The notes under the pieces are model-generated. The model was not told the DNA's origin. It searched no databases and saw nothing but the letters and a program-made list of their open reading frames with translations. This document shows positions 14,173 through 23,578 of a stretch of DNA of 64,000 bases, piece by piece. Source of the DNA: CAWFKS01 sp963816435 (GTDB lineage Bacteria; Pseudomonadota; Alphaproteobacteria; Rhizobiales; Rhizobiaceae). The first letter of the stretch is position 1; every line of letters starts with the position of its first letter. The translations under genes and the position numbers were made by a program. The stretch spans positions 1-64,000 of the forward strand of contig CAWFKS010000010.1 in assembly GCA_963816435.1 (NCBI GenBank). The letters run 5' to 3'.

Positions 14173-15983
14173 GTCTGTCTCCTCGCGATAGGCTCGGCAA
14201 CGTCATCCGCGTCGCCGGCATGCAAGCGGTAGAAGCGGGCATACACGCCGTTGCGCTTTGCCATCAACTCGGCATGGGTGCCCTGCTGCACCACCCGGCC
14301 CTGTTCCATCACCACGATATGGTCGGCATTGACGATGGTCGAGAGCCGGTGCGCGATCACGATCGTCGTGCGTCCACGCATGATGCCGACCAGCGCCTGC
14401 TGGACCTTGGCCTCGGATTCGTTGTCGAGCGCGGAGGTGGCCTCGTCGAGCAGCAGTATCGGCGCCTCGCGCACGATGGCACGGGCGATCGAGATGCGCT
14501 GGCGCTGTCCGCCAGACAGTGTGAGGCCACCCTCGCCAACGGGCGTGTCGTAGCCCTGCGGCTGCTGGCGGATGAATTCGTCGGCATTGGCGAGCCTGGC
14601 GGCAGCCTCGATCTCGGCATCGCTGGCGTCGAGCCGACCGTAGCGGATGTTGTCGCGGATCGTGCCCTCGAACAGATAGGGCTGCTGCGAAACGTAAGCG
14701 ATCTGCCGGCGCAGCGACTGCTTGGTCACGCCGCCGATGTCCTGGCCGTCGATCAGGACGCGGCCGGCATCGGGATCGTGGAAGCGCTGCAACAGCGCCA
14801 CCAGCGTCGACTTGCCGGCACCGGAACTGCCGACGATCGCCGTCGTCTGGCCGGCGCGCGCGGTGAAGTCGACACCATGCAGCACGGGAACGCCCGGCGT
14901 GTAGGAGAAGGTGAGGTCCTCGAAGCGTACTTCGCCGTCCCCGACCACCAGCGTGCCGGCGCCGGGCACGTCGCGCTGCTGCGGCACCAGGTCCAGCAGT
15001 TCGTAGACCATGCGCGCATTGACCAGGGAGCGCTCGAGATTGACCTGCGCACGTGCCAGCCGCCGTGCCGGATCATAGGCCAGGAGCAGGGCGGTGATGA
15101 AGGCGAACACGGCGCCCGGCGGCTCGCCTAGCCTTGCCGATCGGTATCCGGCGTAGCCGATGACGCCCGCCACCGCGAGGCCGCCCAGCACCTCGGCGAT
15201 CGGGGTGGAGCGTTCCGACACGCGCGTAATCCGGTTCGCCTGCGCCTCGGCATTGAGGATCAGCGCGGCGATCTTGCGCGACAGCTCCGTCTCCAGCGTG
15301 AACGCCTTGACGATGGCGATGCCCTGCGCGGTTTCCTGCAGGGCGCCGAACAGCCGTGCGTTGACGTCGACCGCCTCGCGCGCGACGCGCCGCAGCCGCC
15401 GCATCAGCCGGTTGATCACGAACACCAGCGGCGGACCGATCACCAGCGCGATCATCGACAGCAGCCAATCCTGCGTCACCATCACGACGATGAGGGCGAC
15501 AAGCGTCACCAGGTCGCGCACAAGCGAGGTCAGCGTCACCGACAGGAGCTCGCGGATGCCCTCGACGTTCTGGCTGATACGCGAGGCGAGCTGGCCGGAG
15601 CGCGACTCGTCGAAGAAGCGCATGCCGAGGCTCATCAGGTGATCGAACAGGCGCTGCTGGTAGCGGGCGACCAGATTGTTGCCGATGCGTGCCAAGAGCA
15701 CGGCCTGGCCGTATGTCGCCAGCCCACGCAGGGCGAAGGCCACCGCGATCGAGCCGCAGATCAGCGGCAGCAGGTCGAATCGCCGGTCGTAGAAAATCTC
15801 GTTGATGAGGTCGCGCATGATCCAGGCGCTGAAAGCGGTCGCGCCGGCCACCGCGAGCAGGCAGGCGATGGCGCCGGCGTAGGCGCCGACATATTCGCGG
15901 CCGTTCTCGGCAAGCATGCGCCGCAGGACGGCGATCACCTGCTGCGACCTGCTTTCCGAATGGATCGACGGGTCCGGTGTCAA
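14169..15983 (-). CDS. ABC exporter, fused permease and ATPase (MsbA-like)
   Basis: A 604-residue half-transporter. The N-terminal 320 residues hold about six membrane segments; the C-terminal ATPase has Walker A GSSGAGKST, the Q-loop region, signature LSGGQRQRISIARA and Walker B ILLLDEATSALD, then the H-loop AHRLST. This architecture is that of lipid or drug exporters of the MsbA family working as homodimers in the inner membrane. The substrate cannot be told from sequence; related alphaproteobacterial genes are often called lipid A or multidrug exporters. It starts an operon with dapB. Confidence 0.9.
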   Translation of the reverse strand: MTPDPSIHSESRSQQVIAVLRRMLAENGREYVGAYAGAIACLLAVAGATAFSAWIMRDLINEIFYDRRFDLLPLICGSIAVAFALRGLATYGQAVLLARIGNNLVARYQQRLFDHLMSLGMRFFDESRSGQLASRISQNVEGIRELLSVTLTSLVRDLVTLVALIVVMVTQDWLLSMIALVIGPPLVFVINRLMRRLRRVAREAVDVNARLFGALQETAQGIAIVKAFTLETELSRKIAALILNAEAQANRITRVSERSTPIAEVLGGLAVAGVIGYAGYRSARLGEPPGAVFAFITALLLAYDPARRLARAQVNLERSLVNARMVYELLDLVPQQRDVPGAGTLVVGDGEVRFEDLTFSYTPGVPVLHGVDFTARAGQTTAIVGSSGAGKSTLVALLQRFHDPDAGRVLIDGQDIGGVTKQSLRRQIAYVSQQPYLFEGTIRDNIRYGRLDASDAEIEAAARLANADEFIRQQPQGYDTPVGEGGLTLSGGQRQRISIARAIVREAPILLLDEATSALDNESEAKVQQALVGIMRGRTTIVIAHRLSTIVNADHIVVMEQGRVVQQGTHAELMAKRNGVYARFYRLHAGDADDVAEPIARRQT

Positions 15984-16032
15984 AATCCCTCCATCCGCTT
16001 GTCGGCCTTGGTGAGGCTAGTGCGCGTTGGCC

Positions 16033-17061
16033 TCAAGCCTTCACCCAGCGCCGACCCGCGGTCTCGATGCCAAAGCGCGCAGGCGTGCGGGCATAGGCGG
16101 CCAGTCCCGCCACCGCCGCGAAGGGATGGGTGATCACGTAGACCGGCATCTCGGCCATCAGTTCGCTGTGCGGCGCCTTGTCCTCGAAGGCGGCGCGGAA
16201 GCGGCCATTGTGCAGGGCGGGGATGATCTTCTGGGCGATGCCACCGGTCAGATAGACGCCGCCGCGCGCCATGAACACCAGCGCAAGGTCGCCCGCCAGC
16301 CGGCCGAGGCAGGTCACGAAAACGTTGAGCGCTTCCTCCGCCGCCGCGTCGCTGCCTTCGAGGGCGGCACCGGTTATCTCCGCGGGCGTGGTGAAGTTGA
16401 TCGTCCGGGCGTCGGCCTTCGACACCGCGCGGTAGATGTTGACCAGTCCTCGCCCGCACAGCATCTGCTCGCCGGAGATGCGGCCCTCGATCGTCTCCAG
16501 ATGCGGCCAGATCTCCAGGTCGCGCGGGGTGCGGGGTCCCATGTCGACATGGCCGCCCTCCCCCGGCACCGGAATCCAGGTGCCGCGGGCATGGATAAGG
16601 CCCGCAACGCCGAGTCCCGTGCCAGGACCGAGAACCACTCTGCCGCCCGTGCGCTCGGGCTCACCGCGTCCGATCTTTTCCAGGTTGTCGTCGCCAAGCG
16701 CCACGACAGCCAGCGCCTGCGCCTCGAAATCGTTGAGGACGATGATGTCGGTGAGCCCGAGCCCGCTCGCCATCTCCAGCGGCTTCACCACCCAGTCGCA
16801 GTTCGTCAGCTCGATCTCATCGCCGTCGATCGGCCCGGCCACGGCAAGCACCGCGGTGCGCGGCTGGATCGAGGTGCGGTCGAGGATCGCCGTCTGGATG
16901 GCCTCGTCGATGGTCGCGAAATCAGCCGTCTGGACGGTCGGAAACTGCTTCGGCTCGGCGTAGGAGTCGAGGAGAATGGCGAACCGCGCATTGGTGCCGC
17001 CGATGTCGCCGACCAGCACCGGAAACTTGAGCGCGCTCGGCTGTTCCTTCGGATTGTCCAT
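16033..17061 (-). CDS. glk: Glucokinase
   Basis: A 342-residue enzyme phosphorylating glucose with ATP, the first step towards the Entner-Doudoroff genes at the right end of this window. ATG 17061 is chosen; a TTG two codons upstream is the alternative. It has the phosphate-binding GDIGGTNARF near the N-terminus, LNDFEAQALA, GPGTGLGVAG and the GEGGHVDMGPR segment of the bacterial glucokinase (Pfam Glucokinase) family. The length is usual. It is transcribed alone; 205 bp upstream hold no gene. Confidence 0.95.
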   Translation of the reverse strand: MDNPKEQPSALKFPVLVGDIGGTNARFAILLDSYAEPKQFPTVQTADFATIDEAIQTAILDRTSIQPRTAVLAVAGPIDGDEIELTNCDWVVKPLEMASGLGLTDIIVLNDFEAQALAVVALGDDNLEKIGRGEPERTGGRVVLGPGTGLGVAGLIHARGTWIPVPGEGGHVDMGPRTPRDLEIWPHLETIEGRISGEQMLCGRGLVNIYRAVSKADARTINFTTPAEITGAALEGSDAAAEEALNVFVTCLGRLAGDLALVFMARGGVYLTGGIAQKIIPALHNGRFRAAFEDKAPHSELMAEMPVYVITHPFAAVAGLAAYARTPARFGIETAGRRWVKA

Positions 17062-17266
17062 CGTCAACGCGGGCTCGTTTCACCGTCCGGGCGGCCGAGG
17101 TGCGACCGCCGTCAATCAAATGCGCGCCGCCGGACCCGGCGAACCGGCGCTGTCCTGGCAGCCAGTCCGGCGGCGTGCGCCGGATCGGTTGAAGGCTCTT
17201 AGCCAAGCACGCGCGCCCTGAACAGGGGCGCGGCGCGTTTTTCGCCCGCCCTGTCGCCGAAACGCC

Positions 17267-18283
17267 TCATTCGGCGGGCCGCGGCGTCGGAACAGGAATG
17301 TTGCGATCCGGTATCGGCAGGTAGGCCTCCGCGAAGGCAGGCGCAGCCGGCTTTTCGAGCAAGGGGCTCTGCGGTCCGCTGACGGTGGCGGCCGAAGCCG
17401 ACGTGACGGCTGGCGCCGCGAGCACCGAGCGACAAACCGGCGGCAGGTTGTCCATGGTCATGATATCGCGCGCCTTCGGCTTGGCCGGGCCCTTGGCAGG
17501 CCGCCATGGTTCGTCGGTGAACCACCATGCCAGAGACTTGTCGCAGCCATCGCCGGCCGGCGGCTCGTGCTGCGGCGTGCAGCCGGGAGAATCGGCGGGA
17601 CAGGAGATGCGAACGTGGAAATGGTCGTCATGGCCCCAGTACGGTCTGATCTTTGAGAGCCACGCGCGATTACCGGAAACGGTATCGCAAAGCTTCTTCT
17701 TGACCGCCGGGTGAACGAAGATGCGCTCCACCTCGGAATGGCTCGCGGCGTCCTTGAGAACCGCCGCGTACGCAGGCGTCCACTTGCGTTCGTCCAGCTC
17801 CCGCGTGCCGGGCTTCAGCAGCGATTGCGCGCCAACGGTCTCCCGCTCGCGGTCCGACAACCGCCGCTCAGGCATCGGCTCGAACCAGATGTCGACGTCG
17901 AGGCCGACCTGATGGGAGGCATGGCCGGTCACCATAGGTCCGCCCCGCGGCTGCGAGATGTCGCCGATCAAAAGGCCGGGCCAGCCATCGCGGGCGGCTT
18001 CCCCCGACAGTTCCTCGAGGAACTTGATCATTTCGGGATGGCCCCAGCGACGATTGCGCGAGGGGCGCATGACCTGCCAATGGGGGCCGTTTTCCGCCAG
18101 GCCGACGCCGCCGGCGAAGCAGCCATGCGAATAGAAGCCGAACGACGCCGGAGGTTCCGCCGACGGCAGCGTTCTCGCACCGAACAGATCCTTTGCCAGC
18201 GGCTTGGCATTCGCACCGGTGGCGGTCAGGACTACCGCCGCCGCAATACCCGCGAGCACGGGAATCCGTTTGAGCAGGCGCAT
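17267..18283 (-). CDS. mepA: Penicillin-insensitive murein endopeptidase
   Basis: A 338-residue periplasmic LAS-type metallopeptidase that cuts peptidoglycan cross-links. An N-terminal signal peptide (RIPVLAGIAAAVVLTATGANA) precedes the mature part. The zinc ligands are in GHASHQVGLDVDIWF and GHDDHFHVRI, the hallmark pair of peptidase family M74. Paired cysteines (CFAGG, CDTVSG, CPADSPGC, CDKS) should form disulfides. The C-terminal 70 residues are proline/alanine-rich and beyond the catalytic domain. Stand-alone gene. Confidence 0.94.
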   Translation of the reverse strand: MRLLKRIPVLAGIAAAVVLTATGANAKPLAKDLFGARTLPSAEPPASFGFYSHGCFAGGVGLAENGPHWQVMRPSRNRRWGHPEMIKFLEELSGEAARDGWPGLLIGDISQPRGGPMVTGHASHQVGLDVDIWFEPMPERRLSDRERETVGAQSLLKPGTRELDERKWTPAYAAVLKDAASHSEVERIFVHPAVKKKLCDTVSGNRAWLSKIRPYWGHDDHFHVRISCPADSPGCTPQHEPPAGDGCDKSLAWWFTDEPWRPAKGPAKPKARDIMTMDNLPPVCRSVLAAPAVTSASAATVSGPQSPLLEKPAAPAFAEAYLPIPDRNIPVPTPRPAE

Positions 18284-18401
18284 CTATTTCCTCGTCAACA
18301 AAGCTGCCGCATGGTCGATGCCCCAACGGCGCAAACGCCGTGATGGCCTAGCGAATCATAGCACGCCGGGACTTGCCTCACGAAGGGCCTCGCAACCGAG
18401 G

Positions 18402-19025
18402 CTAACTGACGCGCTTGAACGTGCTGAACTGGAAACGCTGCTCGGAGTTCCACGGCGTCAAATGGCGGTGGCACAGACTGCCAAGCAGCTCGAAGCGTTG
18501 GCCGAGTACTTCCGCCAGCCGCTCCGAATCGTATCGTTGCACGGGCAGGCCACTACACTTTTCCGGTCCGTCGGGGGCGAAGGTGCCGATGATCGCATGG
18601 GCGCCGACCGGCAATGCTTGAACCAGCCGCTCGACGTATGCCTCTCGGTCTGGTTCATCGACGAGAAAGTGGAAGGCCGCGCGGTCATGCCAGAAATCGT
18701 AGGTGCGCCGCGGCCTCCACTGCGTCACGTCGGCGGCGATCCACTCCACCGCCGTTCCGCGATCGCCGAGGCGAGTCCTGGAAGCGGCGAGCGCCGCCTC
18801 GGACAGGTCGAGCACCGTCAGATCGCCGAAGCCCTCTTCGACGAGCCTGTCCACCAGCCGAGATGCGCCTCCGCCGATGTCGATGACGGAGGACGATTGC
18901 GAGGCACCAGCCTTCTTCAGCAGTTCAAGTGAAGGTTCGGGCGATTCCTGGAACCAGCTCACCTCGGACTCGCCCTTGCTGACGTAGACGTCTTGCCAGT
19001 GATCCTGCCTTCGAAAGGAGCTCAT
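18402..19025 (-). CDS. Class I SAM-dependent methyltransferase
   Basis: A 207-residue small-molecule-type methyltransferase. The SAM-binding motif is VIDIGGGASRLVD (about 45-57), followed by LTVLDLSEAAL and an acidic WIAADVTQW; FWHDRAAFHFL is the usual post-II region. The N-terminus (HWQDVYVSKGESEVSWFQ) is typical of a group of stand-alone methyltransferases related to thiopurine and tellurite methylases. Substrate unknown. Monocistronic between mepA and the SDR epimerase. Confidence 0.85.
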   Translation of the reverse strand: MSSFRRQDHWQDVYVSKGESEVSWFQESPEPSLELLKKAGASQSSSVIDIGGGASRLVDRLVEEGFGDLTVLDLSEAALAASRTRLGDRGTAVEWIAADVTQWRPRRTYDFWHDRAAFHFLVDEPDREAYVERLVQALPVGAHAIIGTFAPDGPEKCSGLPVQRYDSERLAEVLGQRFELLGSLCHRHLTPWNSEQRFQFSTFKRVS

Positions 19026-19113
19026 TCCACCAACCCTCAGGCCGCCGTTCCGATGCTGATGTGGTTGTCGCGGCCCGCTCCGGCAAGTAGCCGCCGACCC
19101 CGCGTGCGCCGGA

Positions 19114-19993
19114 CTAACATCCGCTTTCCCACGTTCCCTCGCGCCACATGGCGTCCAGGGCCGAGCGGTAGTCCGGATATCTGAAGCGGTATCCGGTCGC
19201 CGAAAGCCTGGCGTTGGAGACCCGCTTCAGCTCGCCGTAGAAGGACCGCGCCATCGGCGACAGGTCGGCCTCGTCGAACGGGATTTCGGGCGGCGGCGTG
19301 ACGCCCATCAAATCGGCCGCGTATTCGATCACGTCCTGTGGCGGCGACGGCTCGTCGTCGGTCACGTTGAAGACGCCGCCGAGGTCGAGCCGCGCCAGGT
19401 GCGCCAGCGCACCGGCGATGTCATCGACATGGATGCGGTTGAAGACCTGGCCGGGCTTGACGATGCGGCGCGCGGTGCCCTTTGCGAGGTTGACGAGGGC
19501 ATTGCGACCGGGCCCGTATATGCCCGAAAGGCGCAGCACCGCCACCGGCACGTCGGCGCCCGCCGCCGCAGCCATCCAGGCCTTTTCCGCCGCCAGCCGG
19601 ACCACCGAACGATCCGAGACGGGGCGGCACTCGCTGGTCTCGTCGACCCATGCGCCGCCATGGTCCCCGTAGACGCCGACGGTGGACAGATAGGCGATCC
19701 ACTGCAGACGAGGCATGGCGCTGCCCAATCGTTCGGGCAGCAGGTTCAGCGCCGGATCGCCGTCGGCACCGGGCGCCGCCGAAATGACGAGATGGGTGGT
19801 CTCCGACAAGGCGTCGGCAATCTCCGGCGACATGTCGACCCTGGAAAAGCAGCGGGCTGATCCCGCTTTCACGCAGCCCGTAAAGCTTCTCGGGCGACCG
19901 CGTCGTGCCGAAGATTTCCGCCGTTCCAGCGAGCTGGCGGGCGAGCGCCCGGGCGGAATACCCCGCGCCGAAGAGGAACCAGCGCTCGTTCAC
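19114..19993 (-). CDS. NAD(P)-dependent epimerase/SDR protein (YeeZ-like), frameshifted
   Basis: About 292 residues once one frameshift is bridged. Translation should begin at GTG 19993, which overlaps the queG stop (GTGA) and gives NERWFLFGAGYSARALARQL, the Rossmann start. The reading frame changes near 19838-19843, where a missing base separates ISPLLFQG from VDMSPEIADAL; the rest runs in one frame to the stop, with WIAYLSTVGVYGDHGG (active-site Ser and Tyr region) and LRLSGIYGPGRNAL. Family: extended SDR related to E. coli YeeZ; role unknown. The break is a one-base change in an otherwise conserved protein and may be a sequence error. Confidence 0.8.
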
Positions 19994-21162
19994 GACACCG
20001 GCTCCCGATGCGCCCGCATGGCCCTGCGCCATTCCCGTGTCACCTCGGGATCGTCTTCGGCATCGCCCAGCTCCGCTGCCAGGGCGGCGAAATCCCGCGC
20101 CGGCATCAGGCGTGACGCAGCCCAGACCGCTGCTCCCCTTACCAGCGGCGACGCGTCGCCGAGCAGGCGTCGGCATTCAGATAGGAGGCGCGGGTCGCCG
20201 GAATTGCCGGCGGCAATCAGCACATTGCGCATGAAGCGGTCGCGGCCGATGCGCTTGATCGGCGAGCCTGAGAAGAAGCTTCGGAAGGCTGCATCGTCGA
20301 GCGTCAGCAGGAAGGCGAGGTCCGGCGCGCGCAGATCGTCGCGCGCGACGAGCTTCGCCTCGCTGGCGGTGGTGGCGAACTTGTTCCACGGGCACACCGC
20401 CAGGCAGTCGTCGCAGCCATAGATGCGATTGCCGATCGCTTCGCGGAATTCCTCGGGGATCGGCCCCTTGTTCTCGATGGTCAGGTAGGAAATGCAGCGG
20501 CGCGCATCGAGCTGGTAGGGCGCGGGAAAGGCATCCGTCGGGCAGATGTCGAGGCAGGCGCGGCAGGAACCGCAATGGTCGGCCTCGGCGCCGTCCGGCG
20601 CCAGCTCGGCTGTCGTGAAGATCGAGCCGAGGAACAGCCACGAGCCGAACTCGCGGCTCACCAGATTTGTGTGCTTGCCCTGCCAGCCGATGCCGGCCGC
20701 CTCGGCCAGCGGCTTTTCCATGACCGGTGCGGTATCGACGAAGACCTTGACGTCGCCGCCGCTGGCTGCGGCCAGCTTGCCGGCGATCTCCTTCAGCCGC
20801 CCCTTGATGACGTCATGATAGTCGCGGTTCTGCGCATAGACCGAGATCGCCCCCCGGTCGCGCTTTTCCAGAAGCTTCAGCGGATCGCTGTCGGGACCGT
20901 AGTTCATGGCCAGCATGACGACGCTCCTGACGTCCGGCCACAGCGTGCGCGGGTCCCCGCGTCGTGCCGCCGTCTCCGCCATCCAGGCCATGTCGCCGTG
21001 GCGCCCCTGCCGCACAAAGTCGGCGAGACGATCTGGCGCCCATGGCGTCGCGTCGGGCGCGGCGACACCGACGACGTCGAAGCCCGCCTTCTTCGCGGCT
21101 GCGTCCACCAGCGCCCGGAGACGTTTCGGTTCGGCGCCGGATTTTTCTCCGGCCGCGCCCAT
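19990..21162 (-). CDS. queG: Epoxyqueuosine reductase
   Basis: A 390-residue cobalamin-dependent iron-sulfur enzyme doing the last step of queuosine tRNA modification. It carries the DxGS-type active-site region RDYHDVIKGRL, then two ferredoxin-like cluster motifs, CGSCRACLDICPTDAF and CDDCLAVCPWNKF, and a C-terminal HEAT-like part (DPRLLSECRRLLGDASPLVR). ATG 21162 is chosen because the conserved part begins soon after and it overlaps the GST stop codon; a longer frame reads into that gene. Co-translated with the GST upstream and the SDR protein downstream. Confidence 0.95.
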   Translation of the reverse strand: MGAAGEKSGAEPKRLRALVDAAAKKAGFDVVGVAAPDATPWAPDRLADFVRQGRHGDMAWMAETAARRGDPRTLWPDVRSVVMLAMNYGPDSDPLKLLEKRDRGAISVYAQNRDYHDVIKGRLKEIAGKLAAASGGDVKVFVDTAPVMEKPLAEAAGIGWQGKHTNLVSREFGSWLFLGSIFTTAELAPDGAEADHCGSCRACLDICPTDAFPAPYQLDARRCISYLTIENKGPIPEEFREAIGNRIYGCDDCLAVCPWNKFATTASEAKLVARDDLRAPDLAFLLTLDDAAFRSFFSGSPIKRIGRDRFMRNVLIAAGNSGDPRLLSECRRLLGDASPLVRGAAVWAASRLMPARDFAALAAELGDAEDDPEVTREWRRAMRAHREPVS

Positions 21163-21854
21163 CAGAAATCGAGGTCCGCGTAGTGCGATGCCGGCGCCAG
21201 CGTCCGTACCCGGTCGCTGAGGAGCGGGCGGAAGGAGGGTCGTGACTTCAGCCGGCTGTACCACTCGCGCGCGGCCGGGTTGGCGGCCCAGTCGATCTCT
21301 CCGAGATAGTCGAGCACCGAGATCGTCGCCGCCGCCGCCAGGTCCGCGTATGACAGCCGCGGGCCGGCCAGGAAGTTGCGCGTGCCGGCCAGCCAGTTCG
21401 TGTATTTCAGGTGCTGGCGCACGTTTGCGCGCGCGGTGCGGAGGACGGCCGAATCAGGCGAACCGCCACCTTGCGTTGAGGGCATGATCGGCTTCAGCAC
21501 CCGCTCGCGCACCAGATGCCTCGTCACGTCCGCCTCGGCCTTGCCAAGATACCAGTCGACGAGGCGGCGGATTTCGGCTCGCTCCATCGGGTCCTCGGCC
21601 ATCAGCCGGCGCTCGCGCTTGAGCGGGCCGCGGGTCTCGTCGATATATTCGGCGATCACGGTCGCGCCGACGATCGGCACGTCGCCCTCGGCCAGCAGCA
21701 CGGGCAGGCCGCCGGCGGGATTGAGCGTCAGGAACTCCTTGCGCCGCTGCCACGGCTTTTCCTCGATGAGCGCGAGTTCCTCGCCATACTCGCCGAACGC
21801 GAGTCGGACGAAGCGGCAACCGGTGAAGAGGGGATGGTGGAAAAGGGTCAGCAT
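21162..21854 (-). CDS. Glutathione S-transferase family protein
   Basis: A 230-residue GST-fold protein from the ATG at 21854. The N-terminal thioredoxin-like domain has TLFHHPLFTGCRFVRLAF, with a possible active-site Ser/Thr-Cys region, the cis-proline segment GGLPVLLAEGD and IVGATVIAEYIDE (the usual ES position reads GA). The C-terminal helical domain includes FLAGPRLSYADLAAAATI with the N-capping box SYAD. Substrate unknown. It starts the queG operon, which keeps this order in related genomes. Confidence 0.88.
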   Translation of the reverse strand: MLTLFHHPLFTGCRFVRLAFGEYGEELALIEEKPWQRRKEFLTLNPAGGLPVLLAEGDVPIVGATVIAEYIDETRGPLKRERRLMAEDPMERAEIRRLVDWYLGKAEADVTRHLVRERVLKPIMPSTQGGGSPDSAVLRTARANVRQHLKYTNWLAGTRNFLAGPRLSYADLAAAATISVLDYLGEIDWAANPAAREWYSRLKSRPSFRPLLSDRVRTLAPASHYADLDF

Positions 21855-21988
21855 TGAAACGCAGGTGACAGCAGGCTCTGGCCTTTTCAAGACCGTGACG
21901 CTAATTCTCTGCGGCCCGATTCCGGGCAGCCGAACCGCTGCTATAGGTGCTGCGCCGCGCCCTGACAAGCAGCCGTGCCCGGAGGATG

Positions 21989-22798
21989 ATGGTGGAAACC
22001 CAGACAATCGTCGAAGCCGCCCTGCTCGGTATACTCGAGGGCTTCACCGAATTCATCCCCGTCTCGTCGACCGGGCACCTGCTTCTGGCTGCCCATTTCC
22101 TCGGCTTCGAATCGACCGGCAAGGCGTTCGAGGTGCTGATCCAGCTGGGCGCCATCCTGGCCATCGTCACCGTCTATTTCGCGCGGCTGTGGAAGCTTCT
22201 GGTCACGCTGCCCACGGATCGCGGAAGCCAGCACTTCGTGCTCGGCATCCTGATCGCCTTCCTGCCGGCTGCCGTGATCGGCGCGCTGGCGCACGACTTC
22301 ATCAAGAACGTGCTGTTCGAGACGCCGATGCTGATCTGCATCAGCCTGATTCTCGGCGGCATCGTGCTTCTGTGGGTCGACCGCTGGGTAATGGAGCCGA
22401 AATACCACGACGCGGCGAAATACCCGTTCTGGCTCTATTTCGTCATCGGGCTCTTCCAGTGCCTGGCGATGATCCCCGGAACCTCGCGCTCTGGTTCGAC
22501 CATCGTCGGCGCGCTGCTGTTCGGCGCCGACAAGCGCTCGGCCGCCGAGTTCTCGTTCTTCCTGGCGATGCCGACCATGGCCGGCGCCTTCACCCTCGAC
22601 CTCTACGCCAACAGGCACGTGCTTTCGGCAGCGGACCTGCCGGTTATCGCGGTCGGCTTCATCATGGCGTTCTTCGCCGCTGTTTTCGTGGTGCGGGGGC
22701 TGCTCGATTTCGTCTCGCGGCGCGGCTACGCGCCGTTTGGCTGGTGGCGGCTGATCGTCGGCGGTGCCGGGCTGATCGCGCTGCTCGTCTGGGGCTGA
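21989..22798 (+). CDS. uppP: Undecaprenyl-diphosphatase
   Basis: A 269-residue membrane phosphatase that recycles the C55 lipid carrier for peptidoglycan synthesis and gives bacitracin resistance. Motif 1, EGFTEFIPVSSTGH, is near the N-terminus, and motif 2, PGTSRSGSTIVG, about residue 165; about eight hydrophobic segments follow the BacA layout. GGAGG at 21981-21985 favours ATG 21989 over the ATG three bases earlier. The gene is divergent from the GST and its end overlaps the convergent TauE/SafE gene by 73 bp. Confidence 0.95.
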   Translation: MVETQTIVEAALLGILEGFTEFIPVSSTGHLLLAAHFLGFESTGKAFEVLIQLGAILAIVTVYFARLWKLLVTLPTDRGSQHFVLGILIAFLPAAVIGALAHDFIKNVLFETPMLICISLILGGIVLLWVDRWVMEPKYHDAAKYPFWLYFVIGLFQCLAMIPGTSRSGSTIVGALLFGADKRSAAEFSFFLAMPTMAGAFTLDLYANRHVLSAADLPVIAVGFIMAFFAAVFVVRGLLDFVSRRGYAPFGWWRLIVGGAGLIALLVWG

Positions 22799-23574
22799 GT
22801 CCCGCTCGGCATCAGAGCAAGACCCGCGACGCCCTGCCACACGAGACCGAGGGCGAGCAGCGTGAGGGCGATCCTGAACCAGCGTCGAAAGGTCTGCTCC
22901 GGCAGGCGGGCCAGCAATTTCGCGCCGTAGATCGTGCCGAGGTAGCCCGACGCGATCATCGCGGCGATGAACGGCAGCCATGCCGCGAAAGCGAAGCCTG
23001 CCAGCCCGAACACCACGATCTTCAAGAGATGCTGGATCGTCATCCCGGTCGCCATGGTTGCGACCAGTTGTCTCCGTTCGTCGATGACGTGCGCGAGCAG
23101 CGCCGACAGCAGCGGGCCGGTCGCTCCGACGATCATCGTGATCAGCGCCAGAACGGCGCCTCCCGCTGCGAGGCCGGTGCTGCCCAGCCGTTGCATGGCC
23201 GGTAGCCTCGTCCACGTGATTGCTACGACAAACAGACCGAGCACCAGCTTCAGCACAGCGTCCGGCAACTGCACGACGACAAAGGCGCCGGCGGCGGCTC
23301 CGAGCAGCGAGCCCGCCAGCAGCGGCCGGACCACGTCTGCGCGTACGAATTCGCGCATGTGCCACGCGCGGCCGGTGTTCGAGCCGAGCTGGATCGCGCC
23401 ATGGACGGGGATGAGTGCGGCGACCGGCACGAAGACGCCGAGCAGCGCCAGCATGGCGATGCCGCCGCCAACGCCGAGCGAAGCCGTTATTGCCGAAGTG
23501 AAGAAGCTGGCGACGATGAGCAGGGCGGCCGGCGCGCCGTTCAGCGCATCCGGCAGCACCAGGCTCCAGTCCAA
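22726..23574 (-). CDS. Sulfite exporter TauE/SafE family protein
   Basis: A 282-residue inner-membrane protein with about eight hydrophobic segments in two repeats. The first begins ITASLGVGGGIAMLALLG, the second VGATGPLLSALLAHVIDE, the usual internal duplication of the family. Members export sulfite, sulfonates or other small anions; the substrate here is unknown. The last 24 codons overlap the 3' end of uppP on the other strand and have no membrane character, so this tail is probably an unstructured extension. The upstream gene (NDUFA9-like) ends 4 bp before its start. Confidence 0.85.
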   Translation of the reverse strand: MDWSLVLPDALNGAPAALLIVASFFTSAITASLGVGGGIAMLALLGVFVPVAALIPVHGAIQLGSNTGRAWHMREFVRADVVRPLLAGSLLGAAAGAFVVVQLPDAVLKLVLGLFVVAITWTRLPAMQRLGSTGLAAGGAVLALITMIVGATGPLLSALLAHVIDERRQLVATMATGMTIQHLLKIVVFGLAGFAFAAWLPFIAAMIASGYLGTIYGAKLLARLPEQTFRRWFRIALTLLALGLVWQGVAGLALMPSGTQPQTSSAISPAPPTISRHQPNGA

Positions 23575-23578
23575 GGGC

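Noticed and set aside
17210..17245. GC hairpin GCGCCC...GGGCGC followed by a T-run as a terminator
   Set aside because: The T-run is on the plus strand, while the genes on both sides are on the minus strand, so it terminates no visible gene.
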